Of a stretch of DNA of 64,000 nucleotides, positions 9,303 through 19,296 are shown one piece after another. Made by a program: the position numbers and the translations under genes. The DNA comes from Paenibacillus qinlingensis. GTDB lineage: Bacteria; Bacillota; Bacilli; Paenibacillales; NBRC-103111. The stretch is taken from contig NZ_JABMKY010000007.1 in NCBI RefSeq assembly GCF_013204845.1, positions 186,001 through 250,000 of the forward strand, given 5' to 3'. Every line of letters begins with the position of its first letter. The stretch's first letter is position 1. The notes below the pieces were generated by a model, which had not been told where the DNA came from, did no database searches, and was given only the letters and a program-made list of their open reading frames with translations.

Positions 9303-9373
9303 AAGGCAATTCTTACCTAGGTTGTTACGGGGACACCGTGATAATATAGATACAAGCAAAAGGAGAGGTCAAT

Positions 9374-10960
9374 ATGGAACGTAAAAAGATTACATGGACT
9401 GTTATGGCTGCTATCGTAGGGCTGGGAACACTATTGTCAGCATGTGGGAACCAAGATGAAGTGAAGCCTGCAGCTTCGAGCAGTCCTCAATCCGAGGCTA
9501 ACAAGTTTGCGACCAAAATGAAAATCTCGATGTTTAATCAAGGTACTTTCAATGCTGCCGCTCCGGTCCCTCCACGTGAGGAAGATATTCAACGCCAAAT
9601 GTTGGAAAAGGCGGTAAACATCGACTTGGATATGATGATTCCGCAAGCTGGGCAGGCAACAACCAAACTGAATACGCTTATTGCAGGTGGAGATATACCA
9701 GATTTGCTCTTCTTGAAGAGTCGGTCAGATCTCGCACAATATTATGATCAAGGCGTTCTTGCAGATTTGACACCTTACCTGGATCAATTTCCTGAACTAA
9801 AGAAACGTTTCGGTAAAGATTCCTGGGAGGCGATGTCGTATCAGGGAAAAACGATTGGCGTTCCCGGTTATGATAATGTAAACGGTATCAGTCGAAGCTT
9901 TTTCATTCGAAACGATTGGTTAAAAAAGCTAGGTTTGAAAGTACCAACAACCCCTGATGAGCTGTTCGAAGTGATGAAAGCCTTTACGGAGAAAGACCCT
10001 GACGGAAACGGTAAAAATGATACGTACGGATTCATCGGCGGTATGAATAAAGAAGGCAATCTGCAAACGTACGGCTTCGATAGCTTGATGTGGATGTTTG
10101 GCGTCAATCCTCCCTCAGCCATTGAAGTGAAAGACAATAAACCAGTGTTCCTATTTATCGATCCCAAAATGAAGGAAGCACTCGCTTACATCAATAAAAT
10201 GATGACAGCCAAAGTTGTTGACCCAGACTGGGTGACAATGACTACGCCCGATTTGTTAGACCAGAAGTTATTTAAAGGTAAGATTGGCTTCATGATCAGA
10301 GATGCCCGCAGACTGGAGCCGGATTATCAGCAGAAAATGAAAGAAATCGGCGGAGAGATACCAGAATGGATCGTTATTCCCCCAATGAAGGGGCCATACG
10401 GCGATCAAATTGTGGAGAAAAAATCGTTCCAAGGCAATTCATGGGCGATTTCCAAGAAAGCGGATAAGGAAAAAATCATTCGAATCCTATCTATGCTGGA
10501 ATATATGTTTACGGACAAAGAAGCGTATCCGAATTTCGCATACGGAGTTAAAGGCATTCATTGGGATGTCGTAGACGGCAAGATCAAAAATAAAAACTCT
10601 GAGTTATCCAAGGAAGTGAAAGAAAAGTACTTATGGGTTGATCATTATAGAATGCCGCGTCGTGGCGATGATGCCGAGTACTTTAGCTTCCAGAATCCGA
10701 AGACGGCAGAAGCTTTCACGAACAATCAGCAATATGTCGGTCTTACTTCGCCTGGTAACTTGTTAACGGCAGATCCGAATGATAGCTTGGCAGCTGACCG
10801 CACACGTTTCATTAATGAAAGCTTAGTCAAATTTATGACTGGCAAAGACCCGCTTACCAACTGGGATACTTTCCTCCAAACATTGGATACGAAGTTCGAC
10901 ATGCAAAAATATAAGGATACAGCGGTTAAACAATTTAAAGAAGCTGGCCTAATTAAGTAA
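9374..10960 (+). CDS. Extracellular solute-binding lipoprotein (LplA-like)
   Basis: This is the 528-residue substrate-binding protein of the importer. A lipobox (LLSAC, Cys24) follows a short hydrophobic signal, so it is a lipid-anchored surface protein. The long form (over 500 residues), with PDLLFLKSRSDLAQYYDQGVLADLTPYLDQ-like motifs and the calcium-binding-like stretch DPDGNGKNDTYGF (about 209-221), is typical of Paenibacillus LplA-family binding proteins. AAAGGAGAGG precedes ATG 9374. A terminator hairpin follows at once, so the binding protein and permeases may be made in excess over the sensor genes. Confidence 0.93.
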   Translation: MERKKITWTVMAAIVGLGTLLSACGNQDEVKPAASSSPQSEANKFATKMKISMFNQGTFNAAAPVPPREEDIQRQMLEKAVNIDLDMMIPQAGQATTKLNTLIAGGDIPDLLFLKSRSDLAQYYDQGVLADLTPYLDQFPELKKRFGKDSWEAMSYQGKTIGVPGYDNVNGISRSFFIRNDWLKKLGLKVPTTPDELFEVMKAFTEKDPDGNGKNDTYGFIGGMNKEGNLQTYGFDSLMWMFGVNPPSAIEVKDNKPVFLFIDPKMKEALAYINKMMTAKVVDPDWVTMTTPDLLDQKLFKGKIGFMIRDARRLEPDYQQKMKEIGGEIPEWIVIPPMKGPYGDQIVEKKSFQGNSWAISKKADKEKIIRILSMLEYMFTDKEAYPNFAYGVKGIHWDVVDGKIKNKNSELSKEVKEKYLWVDHYRMPRRGDDAEYFSFQNPKTAEAFTNNQQYVGLTSPGNLLTADPNDSLAADRTRFINESLVKFMTGKDPLTNWDTFLQTLDTKFDMQKYKDTAVKQFKEAGLIK

Positions 10961-10967
10961 ATAAACG

Positions 10968-11000
10968 AAGAGAGTGGCGATAAATAGCCGCTCTCTTTGT
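10968..11000 (+). terminator. Hairpin after the binding-protein gene
   Basis: AAGAGAGTGGC (10968-10978) pairs with GCCGCTCTCTTT with one G-T pair and an 8-base loop, and ends in a short T run. It lies between the lipoprotein and kinase genes and may act as a partial terminator. Confidence 0.6.
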
Positions 11001-11052
11001 TGACTATGCTATGCTAGTTGAATACAGATCAGATTTAGAAGGAAGATGACCC

Positions 11053-12798
11053 ATGCGAAGAAGAATCAGCTTGCCTATAAAACTATTTATGATTGTGTTT
11101 GCGTTTGTATTAAGCTGCATCTTCTTGATAAGCCAATTGTCTTACCGTTATGTCCAAAAGGAAATCAGAACCAACGACATTTATTACACCAACCAAATAC
11201 TAGACAAAGTTGATCAGTATTTAACGGTTAATTTCTCCTCTTTCCAAACAATCTTGTTCTCCGTAGAAACATCAGTGAAAGCAAACATTTCCAATACGGA
11301 AGTGATAAAAAAACAATTAAGAGAGTTATATGAGCTTAACAGTAATTACGTGAGTAACATTTATTTAATTAACAGTGATTTATCCATTCTAGGCGGAAGT
11401 ACAACTACGCGAATTTTCGATGAACCTTTATCGGATAGAAAACCATTGTTTGATGCAGCTGACAAGAACAGACGAACTACCTATGTCAGTGATCCTTATA
11501 AATCGAAGTATTCCGGCTGGACAGTTACAATGGTGCGATATCTGAACGGCACTCCGACTCCAATGGCTATTGCCGTGGATTTGGATCTAAATGCCATTGA
11601 AGAAACTTTGTTTAAGATTAATAAAAAAGAACAAATGAATCTGGCTTTGATTACCACATCTGGTAAAATCATTGCTGGATTTTCGGAAAATAGAGGACCC
11701 TTAAGTATTCAAGATCATACGTTCTCAATCGGGGAAATGTCAGCAGAACAAATTCTGGATACGACGGGAACAAGCCTTCAACTCCATACCAAAGATGGCT
11801 TACCGGTCTCCATTCTGAAGAAACCGACGGAGAAATTTAATTGGTTCCTCATCTCGATGAACGATGAATCTCGCTTGGAAGCTGCGTTGTCCAGATTGGA
11901 AAACTATTATCTCGGACTTCTCGTTGCAGGCTTGCTGCTGAGTTTGTTCATTTCCTTTTTTATCGCCAAATATATAAGGAATCCGCTCTATGCACTCAAA
12001 ACAAAAATGAAGCGGGTAGAGCAAGGCGATCTGACCACGGCAGTTACGATTAATCGAAACGATGAATTCGGTGACCTATCCCTAGCATTTGACCGCATGC
12101 TGCAGCAAATTGTGGAACTGATTCGGCGAGCAGAGCTTCATAATGAACTGGAGCGAAAACTAGAAATTCAAGTGCTGCAATCGCAAATTAACCCTCATTT
12201 TCTATATAATACGCTTGGATCGATCAGCAATGTTATACGTCTTGGACAAATAGAGAAAGTAGATGTGGTCATCGGGTCTCTCATTGCCATATTGGAATAC
12301 GGAATCGCCGACGCTTGGGAGAAGGTTTCACTACGCCAGGAATTGCGCAATGTATCTGATTATATTGCGATTCAGAACATTCGTTACAACAGGCATTTCC
12401 ACTTGATCGAGCATATCGAAGATGGATTAATGGATTTTCCGGTTTTTCGCATGCTGCTGCAGCCCATTGTAGAAAATAGTATCTTCCATGGCTATAACGG
12501 AGGTGGCATCGAAGGCTCGATTACGATCCATGCGTACAGGAAGGGCGGCAACGTCAGGATCGAAGTCATTGATCAAGGCGAAGGAATTCCAGCTGATCGC
12601 ATACAGCACATCCTAGTCGCAGACCCGAGTGATCACGATGTAAAAAGGAAAAGAATCGGGTTAAACAATATTCATGGTCGAATAAGACTGCACTACGGAG
12701 AGCAGTTTGGGCTCCAAATTATTAGCACACCTCAGGAGATGACCTGTGTTCGCGCCGTATTCCCGGTAGGTTCGTTTAAAGGAGATGTATGCCAGTGA
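11053..12798 (+). CDS. YesM-type sensor histidine kinase
   Basis: The 581-residue membrane kinase has a first membrane helix (about 10-32), an extracellular Cache-like sensor (about 35-280), a second helix (LLVAGLLLSLFISFFIA, about 290-308), HAMP (about 310-360), the His_kinase domain with H382 in QSQINPHFLYNTL, and an HATPase domain (PIVENSIFHGY, VIDQGEGI, GLNNIHGRI). This is the standard layout of kinases that sit beside LplABC importers and sense extracellular sugar. It overlaps the regulator gene by 10 bases, so the pair is translationally coupled. Confidence 0.93.
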   Translation: MRRRISLPIKLFMIVFAFVLSCIFLISQLSYRYVQKEIRTNDIYYTNQILDKVDQYLTVNFSSFQTILFSVETSVKANISNTEVIKKQLRELYELNSNYVSNIYLINSDLSILGGSTTTRIFDEPLSDRKPLFDAADKNRRTTYVSDPYKSKYSGWTVTMVRYLNGTPTPMAIAVDLDLNAIEETLFKINKKEQMNLALITTSGKIIAGFSENRGPLSIQDHTFSIGEMSAEQILDTTGTSLQLHTKDGLPVSILKKPTEKFNWFLISMNDESRLEAALSRLENYYLGLLVAGLLLSLFISFFIAKYIRNPLYALKTKMKRVEQGDLTTAVTINRNDEFGDLSLAFDRMLQQIVELIRRAELHNELERKLEIQVLQSQINPHFLYNTLGSISNVIRLGQIEKVDVVIGSLIAILEYGIADAWEKVSLRQELRNVSDYIAIQNIRYNRHFHLIEHIEDGLMDFPVFRMLLQPIVENSIFHGYNGGGIEGSITIHAYRKGGNVRIEVIDQGEGIPADRIQHILVADPSDHDVKRKRIGLNNIHGRIRLHYGEQFGLQIISTPQEMTCVRAVFPVGSFKGDVCQ

Positions 12799-14414
12799 GA
12801 GACTACACCTGCTTCATTGTTGACGATGAAGATCTAATCATTCAACGCTTGGAATTATATTTTAGCGAACTCTCCCATAGAGAAAGGCGATTTCAGTTAG
12901 TGGGAAAAGCGAATAATGGGCAGAAGGGGATCGAGGAGATTCTAAAGCTCAAACCGGACATCGTTATCTCCGATATCGTGATGCCGCGAATGGATGGAAT
13001 TGCCATGATTGAGCAGTTAAAGCTGGAGCTGCCTCAGACGCAATTCATTCTTTTGACCGCCTATTCGACTTTCGAATATGCGCAGAGAGCTATCCATGCC
13101 AACGTCATGGAGTACATCGTTAAGGTTCCCTTGAACGAAGCAGATTTGGATCGAGCTTTGGGTAAGGCAGCTGGCATTTTGGATGAAGTTAAGAAAAAAG
13201 AAGAGGAATTTCAATCTTTAAACGTATCCGTTCTTGAAAATAAATACAGAGTCCGCAAGCAATTTTTTAACGAACTGATTAGAGGTGAAATACCTTCACA
13301 TCGGGCATCGAGTTTCGCCAATCGCATGGAGTCCCAATTCTTTCAAGCTAACTACTGTTGTTTTATTGTTGAAATGAATCTGTATGAAAATTTTCGAAAT
13401 GAATATTCAGCGGTTGACCAAAACATCTTGAAATATGCGATTACGAATGTCATCGAAGAAACGGTAATGAATTGTGGAAGTGGTGTAGCTACGGATCTAT
13501 CTGATAACCGTTTTATTGGCTTCCTATCCTGGGAAAATAATCGCAGCGATATGGATACGGAATATGCTTGCCAGACATTGGGGAGTCAGATTGTTACCCA
13601 TCTGCAGCAGTATCTGAATCAACGCGTATCTGTCGCTTTCGGCGGTCCGCATCGGGGTTGGGAATCGATCAAACAAGCTTACACGGAAGCTCACAATGTG
13701 AGTGAGGATTTCTATTATCATGGGGAGAAAGTAGTCAAAACACCCGCGCATCGGTTCCATTACCGGAATGATAGGAAAGAGGAATTTCAACAGAAATTAG
13801 CTGGTTTTCTAGTATGGGTGCAAAGAAAAGTTTCGAAGGAAGAATTGGAGAAAGAATTTGCGGCTTTAAACCAATTTGTTACGGATCATAAGATCCATAG
13901 GTCGATCATGGCACCCATGCTTCGAGACTTGTATAGAGATGTGGTTATGAAATTTAAATCGGGGAACACGTCAACCACGGATGTAGCCGAGTTTCCCATC
14001 GAATTTATGACATTTCGGGAGCAGCTAACCTATATTTGCGACTTCACATTTGGCTATGTACACGCTGGTCAACTCCTGCATCGGGCAGAGATTATGGGAG
14101 CCATGCGGTTTATCGAGAAGAATCTGAAGCAGCGTTTAACTTTGGAGGCGATTGCTGAGGATGTGAACTTAGCGCCCTCGTATTTCAGCAGCTTGTTTAA
14201 GAAAACCATGAATGAAGGCGTGATTAGCTACATCAATCGAAAAAAAATCCAATTGGCGCTCGAACTGCTTAATGCTCAAGACTATTCGATATTGGAACTC
14301 TGCGAGGAAGTAGGCATTGTAAACGAGGGGTATTTTTGCAAACTATTCAAAGAATATACGGGTGATACACCTAAGCAATATCGGATAAAAATGACGAGGT
14401 ATGAATCTAAATAA
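12789..14414 (+). CDS. YesN-type AraC-family response regulator
   Basis: The 541-residue protein has a receiver domain with phosphoacceptor D62 (DIVISDIVMPRMDG), a long linker region, and two AraC helix-turn-helix motifs at the C-terminus (LTLEAIAEDVNLAPSYFSSL and YSILELCEEVGIVNEGYFCKL, then YTGDTPKQYR). GGAG lies 5 bases before ATG 12789, inside the kinase gene. It probably activates this operon and the gene at 20031, both of which carry phased AGAAAT boxes over the -35 position. That target assignment is inference. Confidence 0.93.
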   Translation: MPVRDYTCFIVDDEDLIIQRLELYFSELSHRERRFQLVGKANNGQKGIEEILKLKPDIVISDIVMPRMDGIAMIEQLKLELPQTQFILLTAYSTFEYAQRAIHANVMEYIVKVPLNEADLDRALGKAAGILDEVKKKEEEFQSLNVSVLENKYRVRKQFFNELIRGEIPSHRASSFANRMESQFFQANYCCFIVEMNLYENFRNEYSAVDQNILKYAITNVIEETVMNCGSGVATDLSDNRFIGFLSWENNRSDMDTEYACQTLGSQIVTHLQQYLNQRVSVAFGGPHRGWESIKQAYTEAHNVSEDFYYHGEKVVKTPAHRFHYRNDRKEEFQQKLAGFLVWVQRKVSKEELEKEFAALNQFVTDHKIHRSIMAPMLRDLYRDVVMKFKSGNTSTTDVAEFPIEFMTFREQLTYICDFTFGYVHAGQLLHRAEIMGAMRFIEKNLKQRLTLEAIAEDVNLAPSYFSSLFKKTMNEGVISYINRKKIQLALELLNAQDYSILELCEEVGIVNEGYFCKLFKEYTGDTPKQYRIKMTRYESK

Positions 14415-14501
14415 AATATGATTTTTTCTTGAAATCATGTAAATAAACGGCGTACAAAAGGACTACCATGATAGATGTATCTTATCATGGAGGTTATCAC
14501 A

Positions 14502-16718
14502 ATGGAGCTTATTAAAGCGGATGTAACCGTCGTAGGCGGAGGAATTGCTGGAATATGTGCTGCTATTGCTGCTGCTCGTCAAGGGCTGCAAGTGTCACTT
14601 ATTAATGATCGACCGGTGCTAGGAGGCAATGCCAGCAGCGAGGTTAGGGTTCATATTAACGGGTCGGCTTATCTCGGCAAAAGTCCATCCTATTATGCGC
14701 GTGAGGGCGGGTTGGTGGAAGAGCTTAAGTTGAAGATTTTCCACTATAATCCCTTATATAACAAGAAGCTTATGCTTTCGCTTTCAGATACGGTCTTGTT
14801 GGATATGGTTTATGCTGAGCCTAACATTTCTCTATTTCTGAATACATGTGTGCATGAAACGGGCATGGAGAACGGCAGAATCACATGGGTGGAGGGCCTT
14901 CAATTGGCTTCCGAAAGGAAATTCCGGTTTGAAAGCCGAACTTACATCGATTGCTCCGGGGATGGAGTCGTCGGATTTCAGGCAGGTGCTCACTTCCGAT
15001 GGGGGAGAGAAGCGAAGCATGAGTACAACGAAACCTTGGCTCCTGAAGTAGCGGACCATTACACCATGGGAGATACGATTCTTTTTCAAGCCCGTGATGT
15101 AGAGTATCACGTTCCATATAAAAGACCTGGCTTTGCGTATGATATTACGAAGTTGCCTTTTTTTGAAAGTATCAGAAAAGGCTTGAACCATCGTGCTTTC
15201 CCTAGAAAAATCAATGGTCTTGGCGGATTGTGGTGGCTGGAATACGGCGGGCATATGGATGTTATCGCCAACAATGAAGACATCGCGCTGGAGCTGCGGA
15301 AATTGGTTTATGGGATTTGGGATTATATCAAAAATAGCGGTGAATTTGATGATGTGGATAATCTCATCTTGGATTATGTGTGCCCAATTCCGGGCAAGCG
15401 GGAGTCGAGGCGGTTTATTGGGAATCACATGTTGTCCCAAAATGATCTTACAGATAAGCCGCACTTTGACGATGCTGTAGCCGTCGGGGGATGGTATATG
15501 GATTTACATGCGGCTAAGGGCATCTACGATGAGGGGCCTGCTACAGCATGGAATTTCGTTCCTGGCTTGTACAATATTCCGTTTCGCAGTTTATTTTCGC
15601 AAAATATACCGAACCTCATGTTCGCTGGTCGCAATATAAGTGCTACCCATGTTGCTTTCGGATCAACAAGGGTAATGGCTACTTGCGGTTGTATGGGGCA
15701 GGCGGTTGGAACGGCCGCTTCGTTATGTTTGAAGTATGACATAGACCCCGCTGACATCGCCCAAGCGCATATGGGGGAGCTGCAGTCGCTGCTGCTTCGG
15801 GACGGGCAAACGATTGTAGGGCTTAAAGAAGAGTTGGATCCTTACTTCGCTGATGGATTAAGCGTAAGTGCCTCATCTCAGCGCAGCTATGAGAATCTTT
15901 ATCCAACTGAAGCGATCCCCTTGGAGCAAGCGGTATGTTTGGTCTTGCCGATTCAGACTTCCGTGGCGGAAAGTGTACGGGTCAAAATTAAAAATAGATC
16001 CGCACAGTCGGAAACGCTGCATGTGAAGTTGTTTGGCGGGGATCGGAAGGAAAACTATATTCCCACCAGCCTGTTAAAAGACTACAACATGGCTGTTGCA
16101 GCCGGTCATGACGACTGGATTACGCTGGAATTGGATCGCATCAAGCTAGAGGACGACAAAATATACATCGTATTGGAAGGTACAGAGAGCCTTGCTGTAT
16201 ACGGCAATGAAGAGAAAATTACAGGAGCAGTCAGCTTCCATTACAGGCCCGAGGAGCCGTCCAGGCTGAAGAAATGGGGTAAGAGCATCTGTTTCAAAGA
16301 TATGCTGCCACTACAGAATATGTATACGCCAGAGAATGTCGTCAACGGCTACTCCAGACCGTATGGCTTGCCGAACGGTTGGATTTCCGAACGTACGGAA
16401 GGACAGGAGTGGTTGGAACTCTCTTTTGCAAGTCCTAAGAATCTCGATGAGATGCATCTCGTTTTCAATTCACAGTTGGATTTGGAGCATTTCGACGATC
16501 CGATCGAGCCCCTTATGCAAGATTATGATGTGACCTTGACTTTAGAAGATGGAACCGAGAAGGAAATCAGTATCCGTGGCAATTATCACACGTTAAATAA
16601 ACATAAGGTGGATGCGAAACGTGTAACCCGAATTCGAATTGATTTCTGCGCAACTTACGGTTCGCCTTATCATGAAGTATTTGCTGTGAAATTATTTGCT
16701 CCTAAAAATGATAAGTGA
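14502..16718 (+). CDS. FAD-dependent oxidoreductase of carbohydrate loci (FAD_oxidored family)
   Basis: ATG 14502 is used because GGAGG is 8 bases upstream; the open frame extends to 14475. The 738-residue protein begins with a dinucleotide-binding motif (VVGGGIAGICAAIAA, residues 10-24), continues with the family stretch NDRPVLGGNASSEVRVHI, and has the C-terminal FAD segment (NLMFAGRNISATHVAFGSTRVMATCGCMGQAVGTAA). Such proteins are common in Paenibacillus and Bacteroidetes sugar loci and are thought to oxidise sugars or uronates; the substrate is unknown. The last roughly 230 residues look like a beta-rich accessory domain. No signal peptide is seen, so it is cytoplasmic. A hairpin (ATGATTT/AAATCAT) lies between it and the regulator gene. 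Confidence 0.85.
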   Translation: MELIKADVTVVGGGIAGICAAIAAARQGLQVSLINDRPVLGGNASSEVRVHINGSAYLGKSPSYYAREGGLVEELKLKIFHYNPLYNKKLMLSLSDTVLLDMVYAEPNISLFLNTCVHETGMENGRITWVEGLQLASERKFRFESRTYIDCSGDGVVGFQAGAHFRWGREAKHEYNETLAPEVADHYTMGDTILFQARDVEYHVPYKRPGFAYDITKLPFFESIRKGLNHRAFPRKINGLGGLWWLEYGGHMDVIANNEDIALELRKLVYGIWDYIKNSGEFDDVDNLILDYVCPIPGKRESRRFIGNHMLSQNDLTDKPHFDDAVAVGGWYMDLHAAKGIYDEGPATAWNFVPGLYNIPFRSLFSQNIPNLMFAGRNISATHVAFGSTRVMATCGCMGQAVGTAASLCLKYDIDPADIAQAHMGELQSLLLRDGQTIVGLKEELDPYFADGLSVSASSQRSYENLYPTEAIPLEQAVCLVLPIQTSVAESVRVKIKNRSAQSETLHVKLFGGDRKENYIPTSLLKDYNMAVAAGHDDWITLELDRIKLEDDKIYIVLEGTESLAVYGNEEKITGAVSFHYRPEEPSRLKKWGKSICFKDMLPLQNMYTPENVVNGYSRPYGLPNGWISERTEGQEWLELSFASPKNLDEMHLVFNSQLDLEHFDDPIEPLMQDYDVTLTLEDGTEKEISIRGNYHTLNKHKVDAKRVTRIRIDFCATYGSPYHEVFAVKLFAPKNDK

Positions 16719-16735
16719 GGTCAGGTGAAGTCGCG

Positions 16736-17944
16736 ATGCAGGAATTATTCCCTCGAAGAGGGTTGCCTAATGTCATTCAGAAGTTAGAAAACGGGGAAAC
16801 GGTGACAATTGTCTATTTTGGCGGTAGTAATACCCGTTCTCAGGGATACAGGGTGATGACGGCGGATTGGCTTCGGGGGCAATACCCCAAGGCAGATATC
16901 CGCTCTGTAAATGCTGGTATTGACGGTACAGGATCGGATTTGGGCTGCGCCCGTTTGGAGACGGACGTCCTGCGTCATCAGCCTGATCTGGTGTTTGTTG
17001 AATTTGTCGGTAACGATGGCGGAGTGCCGGAGTCGAAGGCGAGGATCGAAGGCATTGTCCGTCAGATCCGGAAGATGAGCCGGTTTACTGATATCCTGTT
17101 CGTTTATACGCTCAAGGAGCGAGATGTGGCAGGATTTCAGTCCGGGGAATACCAAAAGGGTGCTATTATGCAAGATGAAGTAGCTGACTACTATGGTATT
17201 CCTTCGATTCATTTGGGTGTGGCAGTCAGTCAATTGGTGACGGAGGGCAAGCTCGTTTTCACTTCAAAGGCAGGAGAGTCCTTTCCTGGGGCTGTTGTTT
17301 TTACACATGATTCGATCCATCCACTAATTCCTGAAGGACACCAGATTTATACCGATACGATCACTCGGTCCTTTGAGCGAATTCGTGAACTTGGGGTTAG
17401 TTCGGGAACTGTTGAACATAACTTGCCTGGAGCCACCTTGGTTCCGTCCAATCCGTGGGAGTACGCAGTAATGCAGCCGCTAGATGGCCATGCCCATTTA
17501 TCGGCAGGATGGTCTTACGTGACGCCCGATGATTTTGAGCTGGCCCGCAAGTACGATTGGTTGTTCCCCGGCCTGTGGCGGGCAGTCGATCCTGGAGAGG
17601 CTGTCACGGTGCAGTTCGAAGGCACGCACATCGGGTTGTTCGATATCGGGGGGCCTGATTCTGGCCGATTGAAGGTGACGGTGGATGGAGGGGAGCCATT
17701 CCTTGTCGACCGATTCACATCCTACAACGATCATAATCGTAATCAGTTTGTTTACTTGCCAGAGCTTCCGAATGGGAGCCATACGGTTCGTTTCGAAATT
17801 GACTCCGAGAAGACAGACAAAGCGGCTGTGTTTGAGGCATACGGTAATGAGCGAAGCAGGCAGCATGTTCAGGAGCATCCGGATTGGTACGATCAAACGG
17901 TGATCCAGCTAGGGAAGTTGTTGTTGGTGCAGCCGCCCGTGTAA
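16736..17944 (+). CDS. SGNH/GDSL-family hydrolase
   Basis: ATG 16736 is preceded by AGGTGA at 7 bases; GTG 16715 overlaps the previous stop but has no ribosome-binding site. The catalytic Ser is probably S31 in YFGGSNTRS, the oxyanion residues are in NAGIDGTGSD and N93 (FVGNDGG), and the Asp/His pair is D192/H195 (HDSIHP). The C-terminal part (about 235-402) is beta-rich and resembles a carbohydrate-associated module. No signal peptide is present, so it is likely a cytoplasmic deacetylase or esterase acting on imported oligosaccharides. It is the last gene of the operon, before a strong terminator. Confidence 0.85.
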   Translation: MQELFPRRGLPNVIQKLENGETVTIVYFGGSNTRSQGYRVMTADWLRGQYPKADIRSVNAGIDGTGSDLGCARLETDVLRHQPDLVFVEFVGNDGGVPESKARIEGIVRQIRKMSRFTDILFVYTLKERDVAGFQSGEYQKGAIMQDEVADYYGIPSIHLGVAVSQLVTEGKLVFTSKAGESFPGAVVFTHDSIHPLIPEGHQIYTDTITRSFERIRELGVSSGTVEHNLPGATLVPSNPWEYAVMQPLDGHAHLSAGWSYVTPDDFELARKYDWLFPGLWRAVDPGEAVTVQFEGTHIGLFDIGGPDSGRLKVTVDGGEPFLVDRFTSYNDHNRNQFVYLPELPNGSHTVRFEIDSEKTDKAAVFEAYGNERSRQHVQEHPDWYDQTVIQLGKLLLVQPPV

Positions 17945-17973
17945 GGGAAGAGAGGGGTAGCCCCTTTGTAAGG

Positions 17974-18026
17974 CCTACAGGGTATCTGACTGCGTAGAGC
18001 AGTCAAATACCCTGTAGGTTTTTTTC
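17974..18026 (+). terminator. Strong intrinsic terminator of the sugar operon
   Basis: CCTACAGGGTATCTGACTGC pairs with GCAGTCAAATACCCTGTAGG (one mismatch), closing a 5-base loop and followed by seven T. It ends the operon that starts at 7472. Confidence 0.92.
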
Positions 18027-18051
18027 TACTACGCTAGTAAGTATAAGTTTC

Positions 18052-18443
18052 CGGACGCTAGCGCACAAATACTGTGCGCAAGGAAGGTACCTCCGTCGTC
18101 CGACGGGCGCTAGCGCACAAATACTGTGCGCAAGGGAGGTACCTCCGTCGTCCGACGGGCGCTAGCGCACAAATACTGTGCGCAAGGGAGGTACCTCCGT
18201 CGTCCGACGGGCGCTAGCGCACAAATACTGTGCGCAAGGAAGGTACCTCCGTCGTCCGACGGACGCTAGCGCACAAATACTGTGCGCAAGGAAGGTACCT
18301 CCGTCGTCAGACGGACGCTAGCGCACAAATACTGTGCGCAAGGGAGGTCCCTCCGTCGTCCGACGGGCGCTAGCGCACAAATAATGTGCGCAAGGAAGGT
18401 ACCTCCGTCGTCCGACGGACGCTAGCGCACAAATACTGTGCGC
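18052..18443. repeat. 52-bp tandem repeat array (seven full units plus a partial)
   Basis: GCTAGCGCAC recurs at 18057, 18109, 18161, 18213, 18265, 18317, 18369 and 18421, exactly 52 bases apart; the last copy is truncated after GTGCGC. Units differ only at a few sites (AAGGAAGG/AAGGGAGG, GGTACC/GGTCCC, CGTCC/CGTCA, one ATACT/ATAAT, GGGC/GGAC). Each unit holds four dyads: GCTAGC, GCGCACA-N5-TGTGCGC, GGTACC and CCGTCG-N2-CGACGG. No reading frame or spacer-like diversity is present, so it is not CRISPR. Together with the terminator it fills the 17945-18486 gap. Confidence 0.95.
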
Positions 18444-18486
18444 GGAATGGCCCGCTCCGTTCGAAGCAAGGGCAAAGATTCATGGA

Positions 18487-19266
18487 TTAGAGCTTTTGCT
18501 CAAGTACATTGCGTGTAATGTTAGTTACGATACGTCTCGGAAAGAGACGAGGAGCTTGAGCCAGCAACCAGTTCAGGAAGCCTGGAACAACGAAAGTTTT
18601 TCTTTTATTAAGAGCTTGGAATCCAATTTCGGCCACCTTTTTTGCATCCATGACCGCATTGTCTTTTGCGACTTTTTGTTTTTCCATTTTCGCGTTGCGG
18701 AAAAATTCGGTGCCTGTGGCCCCAGGACATAATGCAGTAACGCTGACTCCAGTTCCTTTTAGTTCGTTGGCAACAGCTTCCGTTAAATGGAGAACAAAAG
18801 CTTTGGATGCAGAATAGTTAGCGCTCAAAGGACATGCATAAAAAGACGTTGTAGAACCCACGTTAAGGATTCGGCCGGTGTTCCTCTTTACCATATCTTG
18901 AAGAAACAACATCATGAGATGAGAGAGCGAATGAACGTTTAATTGAATCATTTCCAACTCGGTTTGGATATTCTGCTCATGAAGGAAACCATAGGAGCCA
19001 ATACCTGCATTATTGATAAGAACATCAATTTCGATAGCTTCCTTTTTTAATGCATCATACAGCAGTTGAGGTCCGTTACTCTGAGCTAAATCAACGGGAA
19101 TGACAATAGTTGTTGTAGGGTAATGTTGCCTTAAACTTTGAGCGATCGCCTTCAGTTTCTCCTCGTTACGTGATGCAAGTATAACTTGATACCCCTCCTT
19201 AGCGAATATCTCTGCGAATTCCCTGCCTATTCCACTTGATGCACCTGTAATTAGAGCTGTTTTCAT
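18487..19266 (-). CDS. Short-chain dehydrogenase/reductase (SDR)
   Basis: This is a classical SDR of 259 residues: cofactor motif TGASSGIG (7-14), NNAG (85-88), N110, catalytic S138, Y151 and K155 (YSASK). R33 after the second strand (LASRN) suggests NADP preference. The C-terminus (LNWLLAQAPRLFPRR) matches the DltE/YqjQ-like subgroup. The substrate is unknown. AGGAGG precedes the start ATG at 19266. It lies 87 bases downstream of the ArsR-type gene on the same strand, with an inverted repeat between them, so it is probably regulated by that repressor. Confidence 0.92.
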   Translation of the reverse strand: MKTALITGASSGIGREFAEIFAKEGYQVILASRNEEKLKAIAQSLRQHYPTTTIVIPVDLAQSNGPQLLYDALKKEAIEIDVLINNAGIGSYGFLHEQNIQTELEMIQLNVHSLSHLMMLFLQDMVKRNTGRILNVGSTTSFYACPLSANYSASKAFVLHLTEAVANELKGTGVSVTALCPGATGTEFFRNAKMEKQKVAKDNAVMDAKKVAEIGFQALNKRKTFVVPGFLNWLLAQAPRLFPRRIVTNITRNVLEQKL

Positions 19267-19296
19267 ACTGAATAAACCTCCTGTTTTATGTTATTG

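Noticed and set aside
14832..15464. 210-codon minus-strand frame
   Set aside because: It is antisense inside the FAD oxidoreductase gene with no domain and no ribosome-binding site.
18052..18443. CRISPR array
   Set aside because: The whole 52-bp unit repeats; there are no unique spacers and no cas genes.
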